Shown one piece after another: positions 26,630 through 35,999 of a stretch of 61,444 bases of DNA. The stretch's first letter is position 1. Every line of letters starts with the position of its first letter. The notes below the pieces were generated by a model, which searched no databases, was not told where the DNA came from, and saw nothing but the letters and a program-made list of their open reading frames with translations. The DNA is from Mycobacterium sp. (GTDB lineage Bacteria; Actinomycetota; Actinomycetes; Mycobacteriales; Mycobacteriaceae). The stretch is taken from positions 1 to 61,444 of the forward strand of contig JAOPUT010000376.1 in NCBI GenBank assembly GCA_025963385.1, read 5' to 3'. The translations under genes were made by a program, and so were the position numbers.

Positions 26630-28047
26630 CGGCTGTGCGCTTGCGCGTTCTCACCGCGCTCGCCCTGGTAGGGCTGTTGCTCGGCGGCGCCGCGGTCGTG
26701 GCCCACTCCGCCTACTTCGCACCGAAGACCATCACCGCGTACTTCGTCAGCGCCACGGGCATCTACTCCGGTGACGAGGTCCGCGTCGCGGGCGTGAAGG
26801 TCGGCACCATCGCCTCCATCGAACCGGTCGGTGGGCAGGCCAGGATGACGTTCCACGTCGACCACGACGTTCCGGTTCCCGCCGACGCGAAAGCGGTCAT
26901 CGTCGCCCAGAGCCTGGTGGCGGCGCGGTACGTCCAGCTCGCCCCCGCGTACGAGACGAGCGGTCCCACGATGGCGGACGGGGCGGTCATCCCCGTCGAC
27001 CGCACCGCGATCCCGGTCGAATGGGACGAGGTCAAGGCCCAGTTGACCCGATTGGCAACCGATCTCGGGCCGCGTAGCGGTGTCTCGGGCACGTCGCTGT
27101 CCCGGTTCATCGACAGTGCGGCCAACGCGATGGACGGCAACGGCGAGAAGCTGCGCCAGACCATCGCCGAACTCTCGGGACTGGGCCGCGTCCTCGCCGG
27201 CGGGAGCGGCAACCTCGTCGACGTGATCAAGAATCTGCAGACCTTCGTCACGGCGCTGCGGGACAGCAATCAACAGATCGTGCAATTCCAGGACAGGTTC
27301 GCCACCCTGACCAGTGTCGTGAACGACCAGTCCGACCTTGGCTCCGCGTTGACCGATCTGTCGTCGGCCGTGGGCGACGTACGGCGGTTCGTCGCGGGCA
27401 GTCGCGATCAAACGGCAGAACAGCTTCAGCGGCTGACCAACGTCACGCAGAATCTCGTCGACCACCGGCTCGATCTCGAGAATCTGCTGCACGCCGCGCC
27501 CAACGCGCTCGCCAACGCATATGACATCTACGACCCGGACTCGGGGAGCCAGATCGGCAGATTCGCGCTCAACAACTTCTCCAACCCGATGGCGCTGATC
27601 TGCAGCGCGATCTCCGCCGTCGCGAGCGTCACGTCGCCCGAGTCCGCCAAGCTGTGCGCGCAGACGCTGGGCCCGGCGCTGAACTCCGTCAGCGTCAACG
27701 AGCTTCCCTTCCCCGTGAACCCGCTGCTGATGAAATCGATCAACCCGGACCGCCTCATCTACTCCGAGCCGGGGCTCGCGCCCGGCGGCGCCGGCCCGAA
27801 ACCCGTTGCCCCAGAGATACCGCCATCGGTGTCGGCGTACACCGGGCTCAACGGCGACCAGGCTCCGCCCCCCGGATTCGGTCAACCACCCGCGGTGGCG
27901 CCGGGTCCGTCCGCACCCGATCACCTGCCAGCCGACCCGTCGCCCGCACTCTTTCCCGGAGCGCCCGTGCCAGGGCCGCCGACCCTGCCCGCCCTGCTGC
28001 TGCCTGCGGAGGCACCCGGCCCTGCCGAGGGGACCCCGCCATCGTGA
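26626..28047 (+). CDS. mceD: MceD-type subunit
   Basis: 473 aa. Anchor at about 7-28 (LTALALVGLLLGGAAVVAH), MCE domain (ATGIYSGDEVRVAGVKVG, then AARYVQLAPAYE), helical region to about residue 370, and a long proline/alanine-rich disordered C-terminus from about 385 (PAEAPGPAEGTPPS end). Overlaps mceC by 4 nt (ATGA). Such proline-rich tails are usual for MceD/MceF and may cross or contact the cell wall. Confidence 0.92.
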   Translation: MTAVRLRVLTALALVGLLLGGAAVVAHSAYFAPKTITAYFVSATGIYSGDEVRVAGVKVGTIASIEPVGGQARMTFHVDHDVPVPADAKAVIVAQSLVAARYVQLAPAYETSGPTMADGAVIPVDRTAIPVEWDEVKAQLTRLATDLGPRSGVSGTSLSRFIDSAANAMDGNGEKLRQTIAELSGLGRVLAGGSGNLVDVIKNLQTFVTALRDSNQQIVQFQDRFATLTSVVNDQSDLGSALTDLSSAVGDVRRFVAGSRDQTAEQLQRLTNVTQNLVDHRLDLENLLHAAPNALANAYDIYDPDSGSQIGRFALNNFSNPMALICSAISAVASVTSPESAKLCAQTLGPALNSVSVNELPFPVNPLLMKSINPDRLIYSEPGLAPGGAGPKPVAPEIPPSVSAYTGLNGDQAPPPGFGQPPAVAPGPSAPDHLPADPSPALFPGAPVPGPPTLPALLLPAEAPGPAEGTPPS

Positions 28048-29360
28048 TCGACGTCCTTCGAGCGCGGCGACTCGCGGCGATCGGTCTCTGCGTCGCGCTG
28101 ACCTTGGCGGGATGCGGCTTCCAGGGAGTCAACTCGCTACCGCTGCCCGGCGCCGTCGGCAGTGGGTCCGATGCCGCCGTCTACCACCTTCAGTTCACGA
28201 ACATCGGCACGCTGGAATCGAATTCGCCGGTGCTGATCGACGATGTCGTCGTCGGAAGCGTCCGGGCCATGAGGTTCTCCAACTGGCACATCGACGTCGA
28301 CGTGGCGGTCCGGCCGGACGTGGCGGTGGCCGAGAACGCCGTGGCCAGCGTTGGTCAGACCAGCCTGCTAGGCTCCATGCACGTCGCGCTCGACCCGCCG
28401 CTCGGCCAGAAACCGCGCGGACGACTCCAGCCAGGTGCCACCATCGGCGTCGGCGCCACCGCGACGTATCCGTCGACGGAGCAGACCCTGTCCTCACTGG
28501 CGGCCGTGGTCACCGGTGGCGGGCTCGGTCAGATCGGTGACGTCATCCACAACCTGACCGCCGCGCTGTCCGGTCGCCAGGACGACGTCCGTGACCTGCT
28601 CACCCGGTTGGACACCTTCGTAGGGACACTCGACCGGCAACGCGACGACATCGTCGCCTCCATCCAGGCCCTCAATCGACTGGCCGTCACGCTGTCCGAT
28701 CAGCGTGACGTCATCTCCGACGCGCTGACGAAGATCCCGCCTGCGCTCGACGTCCTGATTCGGGAACGGCCGAGGATCACCACCGCACTCGACAAGCTCC
28801 GCGTGTTCAGTGACACCGCAACGGGATTGGTCAGCGACACCCAGGCCGACCTGGTGAAGAACCTCCAGAACCTCGAACCGACCCTTCGGGCACTTGCCGA
28901 CGTCGGCAGCGATCTCGACACCGCACTCGCGTACACGACGGTATTCCCGTTCGGGCAGAACATCATCGACCGCGGCGTCCGTGGCGACTACATCAACTTC
29001 TTCGGGGAACTCGACTTCACGATCCCGCGGCTCAAGCGGTCGCTGCTGCTCGGCACCCGCTGGGGTGACGAGAACGCCACCTTGGTCCCCGCTCCCGGCG
29101 AGCCGTACACGCAGCGGTACACCTACGACCCGCTGGGTATGCCCATCGGACCACCGCCACCCGGCGGCCAGCTCGGTGCCGTGCCCGGGTTCCCGCCGAC
29201 GCCGCAGCTGGACGCCAATCCGCCGGGCGCCCCGATGTTCCCGGTGAATCCGCCCCCCTCGGCCGACGGCCAGCTCCCGCCTGCGCCTGGGTCACCGACG
29301 CGCGTCTTCGCCGGACCGTACGACCCGCGGGCAGCGGCCCCGACCGAAGGTGGTGGGTGA
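28044..29360 (+). CDS. mceE: MceE-type lipoprotein
   Basis: 438 aa lipoprotein. Signal peptide with lipobox LAGC at about 21-24 (ALTLAGCGFQG), so the Cys would be lipidated and the protein anchored to the outer face of the membrane, as in LprK/LprN-type MceE. MCE domain about 45-125 (IGTLESNSPVLIDDVVVG), helical domain, then a proline-rich tail. GTG start overlaps the mceD stop (GTGA). Confidence 0.94.
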   Translation: MIDVLRARRLAAIGLCVALTLAGCGFQGVNSLPLPGAVGSGSDAAVYHLQFTNIGTLESNSPVLIDDVVVGSVRAMRFSNWHIDVDVAVRPDVAVAENAVASVGQTSLLGSMHVALDPPLGQKPRGRLQPGATIGVGATATYPSTEQTLSSLAAVVTGGGLGQIGDVIHNLTAALSGRQDDVRDLLTRLDTFVGTLDRQRDDIVASIQALNRLAVTLSDQRDVISDALTKIPPALDVLIRERPRITTALDKLRVFSDTATGLVSDTQADLVKNLQNLEPTLRALADVGSDLDTALAYTTVFPFGQNIIDRGVRGDYINFFGELDFTIPRLKRSLLLGTRWGDENATLVPAPGEPYTQRYTYDPLGMPIGPPPPGGQLGAVPGFPPTPQLDANPPGAPMFPVNPPPSADGQLPPAPGSPTRVFAGPYDPRAAAPTEGGG

Positions 29361-30955
29361 TGCTCAGCCGCTTCGTGCGCATTCAGTTGATCATCTTCAC
29401 GATCGTCTCCGTCGTCGGCATCGCGGTGATGGCGGTCCGCTACGTGCAGGCTCCCACCCTCCTGGGCATCGGTCGTATCACCGTCACCCTCGAACTCCCC
29501 GCAGCTGGCGGCCTGTACCAGTTCAGCAACGTCACCTATCGCGGCATCGAAGTCGGCAAGGTCACCGCCGTGAAGGCGGTCGACGCCAAGCACGTCGAAG
29601 CCACGCTGTCGCTGGGCGCCTCGCCGAAGATCCCGGCGAATCTGGTGGCGAAGGTGCGCAGCGTGTCCGCGGTCGGCGAACAGTACGTCGACCTCCAACC
29701 GCCCAGCGATGCGCCACCCTATCTGCAGGACGGTTCGCGGATCACCCTCGACCAGTCGGCCATCCCTCAACCCGTCGGTCCGATGTTGGACCGCCTCAAC
29801 GCGCTGGTGAGCACGATCCCGAAGGACGAACTCGGCCCGCTTCTCGACGAGTCCTTCAAGGCCTTCAACGGTTCGGGCTATGACATCGGCTCCCTGCTGG
29901 ACTCGTCGTCGCAAGTGATCGGCAGCCTCGACGGCGTGGCCGACCAGAACCGCGCTCTCATCGACGACAGTGCGCCACTGCTCGACTCCCAGGCGCAGAC
30001 CGCCGACTCACTCCGGCAGTGGGCGCACGGCCTCGCGGGCATCACCGATCAGTTCTCTCGGCATGACCCGCAGGTGCGGACGCTGCTCGAGACCGGACCC
30101 GGTTTCGCGCAGGAGATCTCGCGATTGCTGGAGCAGGTCAAACCCACCCTGCCGATTCTGCTCGCCAACCTGACGTCGATCGGCCAGGTGTTCCTCACCT
30201 ACAACAAGTCGATCGAACAACTGCTGGTGCTGTTTCCGCCCTACCTGGCCGGCATCCAGTCGGTGGCACCGGTGAACAACCCCACGGGTAAACCCATGGG
30301 CGACTTCGCCGTCAGCGTGGCCGACCCGCCGTCGTGCACGATCGGTTTCCTACCCCCCTCGGAGTGGCGGTCACCGGCGGACACCACCGACATGGACACA
30401 CCGGACGGGCTGTACTGCAAGCTGCCTCAGGACTCACCGATCGACGTCCGCGGCGCCCGCAACTATCCGTGCGTCGAACATCCCGGCAAGCGCGCCGCCA
30501 CGGTGCAGGAGTGCAACAGCGACAAGCCGTTCATCCCGCTGGCCATGCGCCAGCACGTGTTGGGTCCCAATCCGCTCGATCCGAACCTGATCGCCCAGGG
30601 CATCCCGCCCGACCGCAGGCCCACTTCGGGCGACACCCTCTACGCGCCGGTCGACGGCACGCCGTTGCCGCCGGGGCAACCGGGGCAGCCGACGGCGGAC
30701 CCTCCCGGGCCGCCGTCCGACGCTCCCGCCCCACCGCCGGACGTCCCCGCCGACGGTGATCCGAGTACACCTGCTGCCGCGCCGAGCTCGTTCACGGACA
30801 ACGGTTCCGCCGCCACCCCGCCGGTGGCGGCCGCCCAGTACAACCCGCAGACCGGTGCCTACATGGCCTCCGACGGGCATCTGTATCACCAGTCGAATCT
30901 CACCGCGGCGAAGATTCCCACCTCGTGGACCGACCTGATGCCAGGAACGAGTTAG
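29357..30955 (+). CDS. mceF: MceF-type subunit
   Basis: 532 aa from the GTG that overlaps mceE (an ATG one codon later, at 29360, is equally possible). Anchor at about 11-30 (LIIFTIVSVVGIAVMAV), MCE domain (YRGIEVGKVTAVKAVDAKHV; VSAVGEQYVDLQPP), helical region, then four Cys in about 320-390 (PPSCTIGF, LYCKLP, NYPCVEHP, VQECNSD) that may form disulphides, and a Pro-rich tail ending QYNPQTGAYMASDGHLYHQ. Last gene of the operon; no Mas/accessory mce gene follows. Confidence 0.93.
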   Translation: MMLSRFVRIQLIIFTIVSVVGIAVMAVRYVQAPTLLGIGRITVTLELPAAGGLYQFSNVTYRGIEVGKVTAVKAVDAKHVEATLSLGASPKIPANLVAKVRSVSAVGEQYVDLQPPSDAPPYLQDGSRITLDQSAIPQPVGPMLDRLNALVSTIPKDELGPLLDESFKAFNGSGYDIGSLLDSSSQVIGSLDGVADQNRALIDDSAPLLDSQAQTADSLRQWAHGLAGITDQFSRHDPQVRTLLETGPGFAQEISRLLEQVKPTLPILLANLTSIGQVFLTYNKSIEQLLVLFPPYLAGIQSVAPVNNPTGKPMGDFAVSVADPPSCTIGFLPPSEWRSPADTTDMDTPDGLYCKLPQDSPIDVRGARNYPCVEHPGKRAATVQECNSDKPFIPLAMRQHVLGPNPLDPNLIAQGIPPDRRPTSGDTLYAPVDGTPLPPGQPGQPTADPPGPPSDAPAPPPDVPADGDPSTPAAAPSSFTDNGSAATPPVAAAQYNPQTGAYMASDGHLYHQSNLTAAKIPTSWTDLMPGTS

Positions 30956-31031
30956 GACGCGTGCACCACGTGGCAATTGCGTTACGGCCCTTCATCTTCG
31001 GCGTCCTCCATCAGCTGCGGCCGAGGCGTCC

Positions 31032-31062
31032 TTGACCTCATCAACGTAAAATAGTAAAGATA
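31032..31062 (+). promoter_or_regulatory. P450-1 promoter with shared AT-rich element, copy B
   Basis: TTGACC (31032-31037) is a possible -35. CGTAAA-ATAG-TAAAGATA lies at 31045-31062, sharing TAGTAAAGA with the mceA copy and TAAAGATA with the ACAD promoter. The likely start codon is 43 nt downstream. The rest of 30956-31104 shows nothing else clear. Confidence 0.5.
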
Positions 31063-31104
31063 GGGTTACAGTAGCCCGTGAGTTTTGCTGCCCAGGAGGC
31101 GCAG

Positions 31105-32319
31105 GTGACGATCAGCACCGACCCGCACGACCCATCGGCTCCCCCCGATCTGGCGAGTGACCCCTACGGCTACTTCGCCCACATGCGCAGGACGGCACCG
31201 GTGTGGCGCGGCGTTCTCATGGAGAGCGAGCTGATGCCGGAGGAGCTGAAGTCCCCGGAGAACTGGACGTTGTTCGACTTCGACAGTGTCTTCACCGCGT
31301 TCCGCCAGGACGAGGTGTTCGCCTCGGAGATGTACAACAACACGATCGGTCTCATCTTCGGACCCACGATCCTCGGCATGCACGGCAAGCAGCACCACGA
31401 CCACCGAAGTCTGGTGGCGAAGGCCTTCCGGCAGAGTGCGCTCAACCAGTGGGAGCCGGAGGTGATCGACCCGATCTGCGACCGTCTCGTCGACGAGTTC
31501 AAGAACGACGGACACACCGACCTGGTCAAGGCGGTCACGTTCGAGTTCCCCACCAGAGTCACCGCGGCCCTACTGGGGCTTCCGGAAGAGGATCTGGAGA
31601 TGTTCCGGCGGTTGTCGTTCGACCTGATCTCGATCATGGACGACCTCGAGGCCGGGTTCAACGCATCGGTGGAGCTGGGAACCTACTTCCAGGAGCAGGT
31701 CGACCAACGCCGCCGCAAGATCACCGACGACGTCATCGGCGATCTGGTCGCCGCGGAGATCGACGGCGAGAAACTCACCGACGAGGCGATCATCTCGTTC
31801 CTTCGACTGCTCCTGCCCGCCGGGCTGGAGACGACCTACCGGTCGTCGGGAAACCTGTTGCACCTCCTGCTCACCCATCCCGATCAGCTCGAGGCGGTGC
31901 GGCAGGATCGCGACCTGATCCCGGCGGCGATCGAGGAGGGAATCCGCTACGAGACACCTCTGGTTCTGGTGGCGCGCAACACCACCCGCGAGGTCGAGAT
32001 GCACGGGCAGACGATCCCGGAGGGCGCGGCCATCACGCTGTGCATGGGATCGGCCAACCGCGACGAGAAGCGCTGGACCGACCCGGACAGGTTCGACATC
32101 CACCGGCCACGACGCGCGCACATCTCCTTCGCCGGAGGGATTCACAGCTGCCTGGGCATGCACCTGGCCAGGGTCGAGACCAAGGCGATGCTGAACAGCC
32201 TGCTCGACCGCGTCACCGATCTTCAGCTGGTGCCCGGCGATGACACCGACATCGTGGGCATGCCGTTCCGGTCGCCGGGAAGCCTGCCGGTGACGTTCCG
32301 GCCGCTACAGAATGCGTGA
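31105..32319 (+). CDS. Cytochrome P450 (P450-1)
   Basis: 404 aa. I-helix LLLPAGLETTYRS with the Ala-Gly and Thr pair, ExxR in EEGIRYE, and haem loop FAGGIHSCLGMHLAR (FxGGxHxCxG). Soluble bacterial P450 needing a separate ferredoxin and reductase, which are not in the window. Start placed at the GTG at 31105 because AGGAGG lies 5 nt upstream; an in-frame GTG at 31078 lacks this. It follows the mce operon and has a related promoter element, suggesting it hydroxylates the imported compound. Its 3' end overlaps the convergent ligase by 15 nt. Confidence 0.93.
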   Translation: MTISTDPHDPSAPPDLASDPYGYFAHMRRTAPVWRGVLMESELMPEELKSPENWTLFDFDSVFTAFRQDEVFASEMYNNTIGLIFGPTILGMHGKQHHDHRSLVAKAFRQSALNQWEPEVIDPICDRLVDEFKNDGHTDLVKAVTFEFPTRVTAALLGLPEEDLEMFRRLSFDLISIMDDLEAGFNASVELGTYFQEQVDQRRRKITDDVIGDLVAAEIDGEKLTDEAIISFLRLLLPAGLETTYRSSGNLLHLLLTHPDQLEAVRQDRDLIPAAIEEGIRYETPLVLVARNTTREVEMHGQTIPEGAAITLCMGSANRDEKRWTDPDRFDIHRPRRAHISFAGGIHSCLGMHLARVETKAMLNSLLDRVTDLQLVPGDDTDIVGMPFRSPGSLPVTFRPLQNA

Positions 32320-33843
32320 CGCGCGGCCCTGCCAGTAGCGTTCCCGGATGCGCTTCTTGTAGAGCTTGCCGTTCGGGTCGCGGGGTAGCTCGGCGGCGAA
32401 TTCAATCGTGCGAGGACACTTGTAGGTCGCCAGGTGGGTGCGGCAGTACGCGATGAGCTCGGCCTCCAGTTCCGGTCCCGCCGGTGTCCCCGACCCCGGC
32501 TGTACGACGGCCTTGACCTCTTCGCCGAACTCGTCGTTGGGCACCCCGAAGACCGCCGCGTCGACGAGCTTGGGGTGCATGATCAGAAGGTTCTCGGCCT
32601 CCTGCGGGTAGATGTTCACCCCGCCGGAGACGATCGTGAACGTCGCGCGGTCGGTGAGGTACAGGTAGCCGTCCAAATCGACGTAACCCACGTCCCCCAG
32701 TGACCGCCATCCTCGTTCGTTGGAGACCGAGGCCGTCTTCTCGGGATCCTTGTAGTACTCGAATTGCGGGCCCCCCTCGAAGAACAGCTCACCCGCCTGG
32801 CCGACCGGTTGCTCGACCCCATCCTCGGAGACGACGTGCACCGGGCTGAACGGCTTGCCGACCGACCCGGGGTGCGCGAGCCAGGCCTCCGGCCCGATGG
32901 TGCAGCCAGCGAAACCTTCGGTGCCACCGTAGTATTCGTGGACGATGGGACCGAACCACTCCATCATCCGATGCTTGACGTCGACCGGGCACGGAGCGGC
33001 CGCGTGGATGACGCATTCCAGGCTGGACACGTCGTACGCCTCGCGCACCTGCGCAGGCAGTTTGAGCATCCGCACGAACATGGTCGGCACGAACTGCGCA
33101 TGGGTCACGCGGTGGTCCTGGATCAGGCGCAACACCGTCTCGGGGTCGAACCTTGGCATCAGGATCGACGCGGCGCCGACCCGGTGGACCGCCATCGTGT
33201 AGTTGACCCCGGCGGCGTGGTACAGCGGCGCCGGCGACAGGTACACGCTGGACGGTGACATCCCGTAGCTCCTCGAAAGGGCTTGCTCCAGGACACCTTG
33301 CGCCCAGGAACCGTTGCCGTCCAAGGGCAATGGGCGCCGCACCGCCTTGGGCCTCCCGGTGGTGCCCGACGAGTACAGCATCTCCGATCCGTCCGAGAGG
33401 GGTGGAACGTCCTCGCCAGCGTCGGCGATCGCGGCGTCGTACCGTTGCCAACCGGGGAGCGCTCCACCGATGGCGATGCGGACGTCGACACCGGCTGCGG
33501 TCTCGACGACGCGCTCCCCCAGACTCGTCATCGACGCGTCGATGAACACCGCGCGCGAGTCGGAGTCCGCGATGACGTAGAGCACCTCGTCCGGCGTGAA
33601 GTGCGTGTTCACCGCGCTATAGTAGAGGCCGGAAAGCTGGCAGGCCCAGGTGATCTCGAGGAACTCAGGACAGTTGGGCAGCACCAGGGCGACGCCATCG
33701 CCGCGGCGCAGTCCTGCCCGATGCAGCAGCGCCGCCACGCGCTGACTGCGCCGATGAAGCTCGCCGTAGGACACGACGCGGCCGTCCGAAAGGATCAGCG
33801 CCGGGGAGTGCTCGGCTCCGCTCGCGTGGTCGGCGAGATTCAC
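32305..33843 (-). CDS. Acyl-CoA synthetase / AMP-dependent ligase (ligase-1)
   Basis: 512 aa ANL enzyme. P-loop A3 motif MLYSSGTTGRPKAV, A5 motif HEYYGGTEGFAG, A7-A8 region LGDVGYVDLDGYLYLTDR, and catalytic lysine region DPNGKLYKKR. It activates a carboxylate to an acyl-adenylate and then the CoA thioester. GTG start. It is the last gene of a seven-gene minus-strand operon (SDR, small barrel protein, E1 alpha, E1 beta, lipoyl protein, crotonase-1, ligase-1). Aryl, cyclic or side-chain acids are plausible substrates. Confidence 0.92.
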   Translation of the reverse strand: MNLADHASGAEHSPALILSDGRVVSYGELHRRSQRVAALLHRAGLRRGDGVALVLPNCPEFLEITWACQLSGLYYSAVNTHFTPDEVLYVIADSDSRAVFIDASMTSLGERVVETAAGVDVRIAIGGALPGWQRYDAAIADAGEDVPPLSDGSEMLYSSGTTGRPKAVRRPLPLDGNGSWAQGVLEQALSRSYGMSPSSVYLSPAPLYHAAGVNYTMAVHRVGAASILMPRFDPETVLRLIQDHRVTHAQFVPTMFVRMLKLPAQVREAYDVSSLECVIHAAAPCPVDVKHRMMEWFGPIVHEYYGGTEGFAGCTIGPEAWLAHPGSVGKPFSPVHVVSEDGVEQPVGQAGELFFEGGPQFEYYKDPEKTASVSNERGWRSLGDVGYVDLDGYLYLTDRATFTIVSGGVNIYPQEAENLLIMHPKLVDAAVFGVPNDEFGEEVKAVVQPGSGTPAGPELEAELIAYCRTHLATYKCPRTIEFAAELPRDPNGKLYKKRIRERYWQGRASRIL

Positions 33844-33850
33844 GGCGCGC

Positions 33851-34726
33851 CTACTTCGACGCGGATCCGTCGGTCGCGGCGGCTGCGGCGGCCTGGCGTT
33901 GCGCCATCTCCGCCGGTTTGATCTGTCCGCTGAGGACCTGACCGATCAGCGCCTGCACGTCCTTGCTCATCGACGCCAGCACGACCAGGTCGTTGGAGCT
34001 CTGCCAGTGCACCCGCATCCCCATCAGTTCCCAGGCGCGTTTGATGTTCGCCTTGGTCGCCATCAGCGTGGTCAGCGGAGCTTGCGAGACGAGGCGGGCG
34101 ATGGCCTCCACGCGATCGTCCAGTTGGTCGCGCGGAACCACTTCGTTGACGAGGCCGTATTCGAGCGCCTTGTTGGCGTCGACGACCTCGGCAGTGTAGA
34201 GGTAGTACGCAGCACGCCGCCAATTCATGAAAACCCATGGCTCGATGGAACATTCACCCGACGGCATGCCGAAGCCCTGCAGTGGCGGGTAGGAGAAGTA
34301 GGCGTCGTCGGAGGCGATGACGATGTCGGTGGTCAGCCCGTAGTGGGTGCCGCCACCGAGGCAGTACCCGTGCACCTGCGCAATGGTCGGCTTGGAGAAC
34401 TCCCACAGATTGAGCGTCGGCTTGACGAAGAGATCGGTCTGCGCCTTCCACGGCGTGCCCGTGCGGGCGGCACCCTCGGCGAAGGCCGGGTAGTCGGTCG
34501 CGTTGTCGCCGATCGCGTGGCCGGAACAGAATCCCTTGCCGTTGGCCTTCAGGATCACGACCTTCACGTCGTAGTCGCGGTCGGCGTCCAGCAGGGCCGC
34601 GTCGACCTCTTCGGCGAGTTTCTGGTCCTGGGCATTCGCCTTCTCGGGCCAGTTGAGCGTGATGCGGGCGATGGCTCCCGACTTCTCGTAGATGATGCGC
34701 TCGCGCGTTTCCGGTCCGAGATCCAC
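33851..34726 (-). CDS. Crotonase-superfamily protein, enoyl-CoA hydratase-like (crotonase-1)
   Basis: 291 aa. Fold markers: GKGFCSGHA for the first oxyanion loop and HGYCLGGGTHYGLTTDIVIA for the second. The two catalytic glutamates of enoyl-CoA hydratase are not present: the position after GGG reads THY instead of xE, and the later position reads YPPLQGF instead of xPE. So another crotonase reaction (hydrolysis, C-C cleavage, isomerisation) is likely. Shares several stretches with the second crotonase at 41927 (KVVILKANGKGFC, VVPRDxL, TTLMA, RAYELMGMRVH-type). GTG start with GAGGAGG upstream. Confidence 0.9.
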   Translation of the reverse strand: MDLGPETRERIIYEKSGAIARITLNWPEKANAQDQKLAEEVDAALLDADRDYDVKVVILKANGKGFCSGHAIGDNATDYPAFAEGAARTGTPWKAQTDLFVKPTLNLWEFSKPTIAQVHGYCLGGGTHYGLTTDIVIASDDAYFSYPPLQGFGMPSGECSIEPWVFMNWRRAAYYLYTAEVVDANKALEYGLVNEVVPRDQLDDRVEAIARLVSQAPLTTLMATKANIKRAWELMGMRVHWQSSNDLVVLASMSKDVQALIGQVLSGQIKPAEMAQRQAAAAAATDGSASK

Positions 34727-34751
34727 GTGTCCTCCTCGTTGGGCCTTTGAA

Positions 34752-34988
34752 TCATGCCGTGATCAAGCCGATTTGGGTACCGATGTCATAGGTGGCGCCG
34801 ACCTCCGCAGTCCAGTGCACGGTGCCCGAGGCACCCGCTTGGACCTCCTGCTCGACCTTCTCGGTGGCGATGGAGAACAGCGGATCGCCCTGCTCGACGC
34901 GCTCACCCGTGTCGACGAAGCACTCGACGAGTTCTGCTTCGGAGACCGCGACTGAGACCCTGGGAATTCGAATGACGAAGTCAGCCAC
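34752..34988 (-). CDS. Stand-alone lipoyl (biotinyl-lipoyl) carrier domain protein
   Basis: 78 aa, the size of a single lipoyl domain. SEAELVECFVDTGERVEQGD, then FSIATEKVEQEV with the probable lipoylated Lys in TEKVE, then GASGTVHWTAEVG. GTG start overlaps the E1 beta stop by 8 nt. In usual 2-oxoacid dehydrogenases this domain is fused to an E2 acyltransferase core, but no E2 core or E3 gene is seen in the window. It could be the swinging-arm carrier for the E1 pair upstream, as free lipoyl proteins are in some acetoin-type or related systems. Confidence 0.88.
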   Translation of the reverse strand: MADFVIRIPRVSVAVSEAELVECFVDTGERVEQGDPLFSIATEKVEQEVQAGASGTVHWTAEVGATYDIGTQIGLITA

Positions 34989-35988
34989 TGAGACTCGCCG
35001 TCGACGGCTTGAGGGTTCGAAGTGCCGCCTCGACGATCCGCGCGGGCGAGGGCAGGACCGCCGCCTCGAGCTCTGCCGCCGCGGGGGTCGGCACGAATCG
35101 TGCGCCGACGCGTTCGATGGGCGCCTCGAGCCGTCCGAACAGCTCCGCCCCGAGGATGGCGGCGATCTCTGCGCCGGGGCCGGCGAACTGCACGGCGTGG
35201 TGTGCCACAACGGCTCGTCGGGTGCGCCCGACGGATTCGACGATGGTCTCGACGTCTAGGGGTACGAGCGTGCGCAGGTCGACGACCTCGGCGTCGATCC
35301 CGTGCCGGGAGGCCAGCACGTCGGCGGCCTTCAACGCGTCCTGCACGCTGCGGCCGTAGCCGATGAGACTGACGTCGGTGCCCGGGCGTTTCACGTCGGC
35401 CTTGCCCAGCGGGATGGCGAATCCGGGCGTGGTGGGAACCAGCCCCTTCTGGCCCTGCAACCGGATGGTTTCGATGAACAGGCAGGGGTCCTCGTCGAAG
35501 ATGGCCGACGTCAGCAGGCCCTTACCGTCGCGGGGGGTGGACGGGATGACCACCTTCATCCCTGGCACGTGCATGAACCACGCCTCGAGCGACTGGGAAT
35601 GCGTTGCGCCGGTGGCCAGTCCGCCGTAGACCTGGGTGCGGACGGTGATCGGCGCCGTCGTCCGGCCCGCCGTCATGAACCGCATCTTCGCGGCGTTGTT
35701 GATCAGCTGGTCGGCGGCGATGCCGATGAAGTCCATGATCATGATCTCGGCGACCGGCAGCATGCCGTCGATCGCCGCGCCGATGGCAGCACCGACGATG
35801 GCGGCCTCCGAGATCGGCGTGTCGAGAACCCTGTCGTGGCCGTACTTCGTCGAGAGCCCCGCGGTCGGACCGGACGCTCCGGGGTCGGCGATGTCCTCAC
35901 CGAGCAGGAACACCCGCTCGTCGGACTCCAGGGCCTGGTCGAGCGCGAGATTCAGTGCCTCGCGCATCGTCATCTCCTTTTCGTCCAT
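34981..35988 (-). CDS. 2-oxoacid dehydrogenase E1 beta (transketolase-like, acetoin/pyruvate type)
   Basis: 335 aa. N-terminal MREALNLALDQALESDERVF, LLGEDIADPGASGPTAGL, then FIGIAADQLINNAAKMRFM, and a C-terminal transketolase C domain. Pairs with the E1 alpha gene upstream to form the ThDP-dependent decarboxylase. Length and sequence resemble AcoB/PdhB. AGGAGG precedes the ATG. Probable role: oxidative decarboxylation or C-C cleavage of a keto intermediate, passing the acyl group to the lipoyl protein. Confidence 0.93.
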   Translation of the reverse strand: MDEKEMTMREALNLALDQALESDERVFLLGEDIADPGASGPTAGLSTKYGHDRVLDTPISEAAIVGAAIGAAIDGMLPVAEIMIMDFIGIAADQLINNAAKMRFMTAGRTTAPITVRTQVYGGLATGATHSQSLEAWFMHVPGMKVVIPSTPRDGKGLLTSAIFDEDPCLFIETIRLQGQKGLVPTTPGFAIPLGKADVKRPGTDVSLIGYGRSVQDALKAADVLASRHGIDAEVVDLRTLVPLDVETIVESVGRTRRAVVAHHAVQFAGPGAEIAAILGAELFGRLEAPIERVGARFVPTPAAAELEAAVLPSPARIVEAALRTLKPSTASLSG

Positions 35989-35999
35989 GGCCGACCTCC

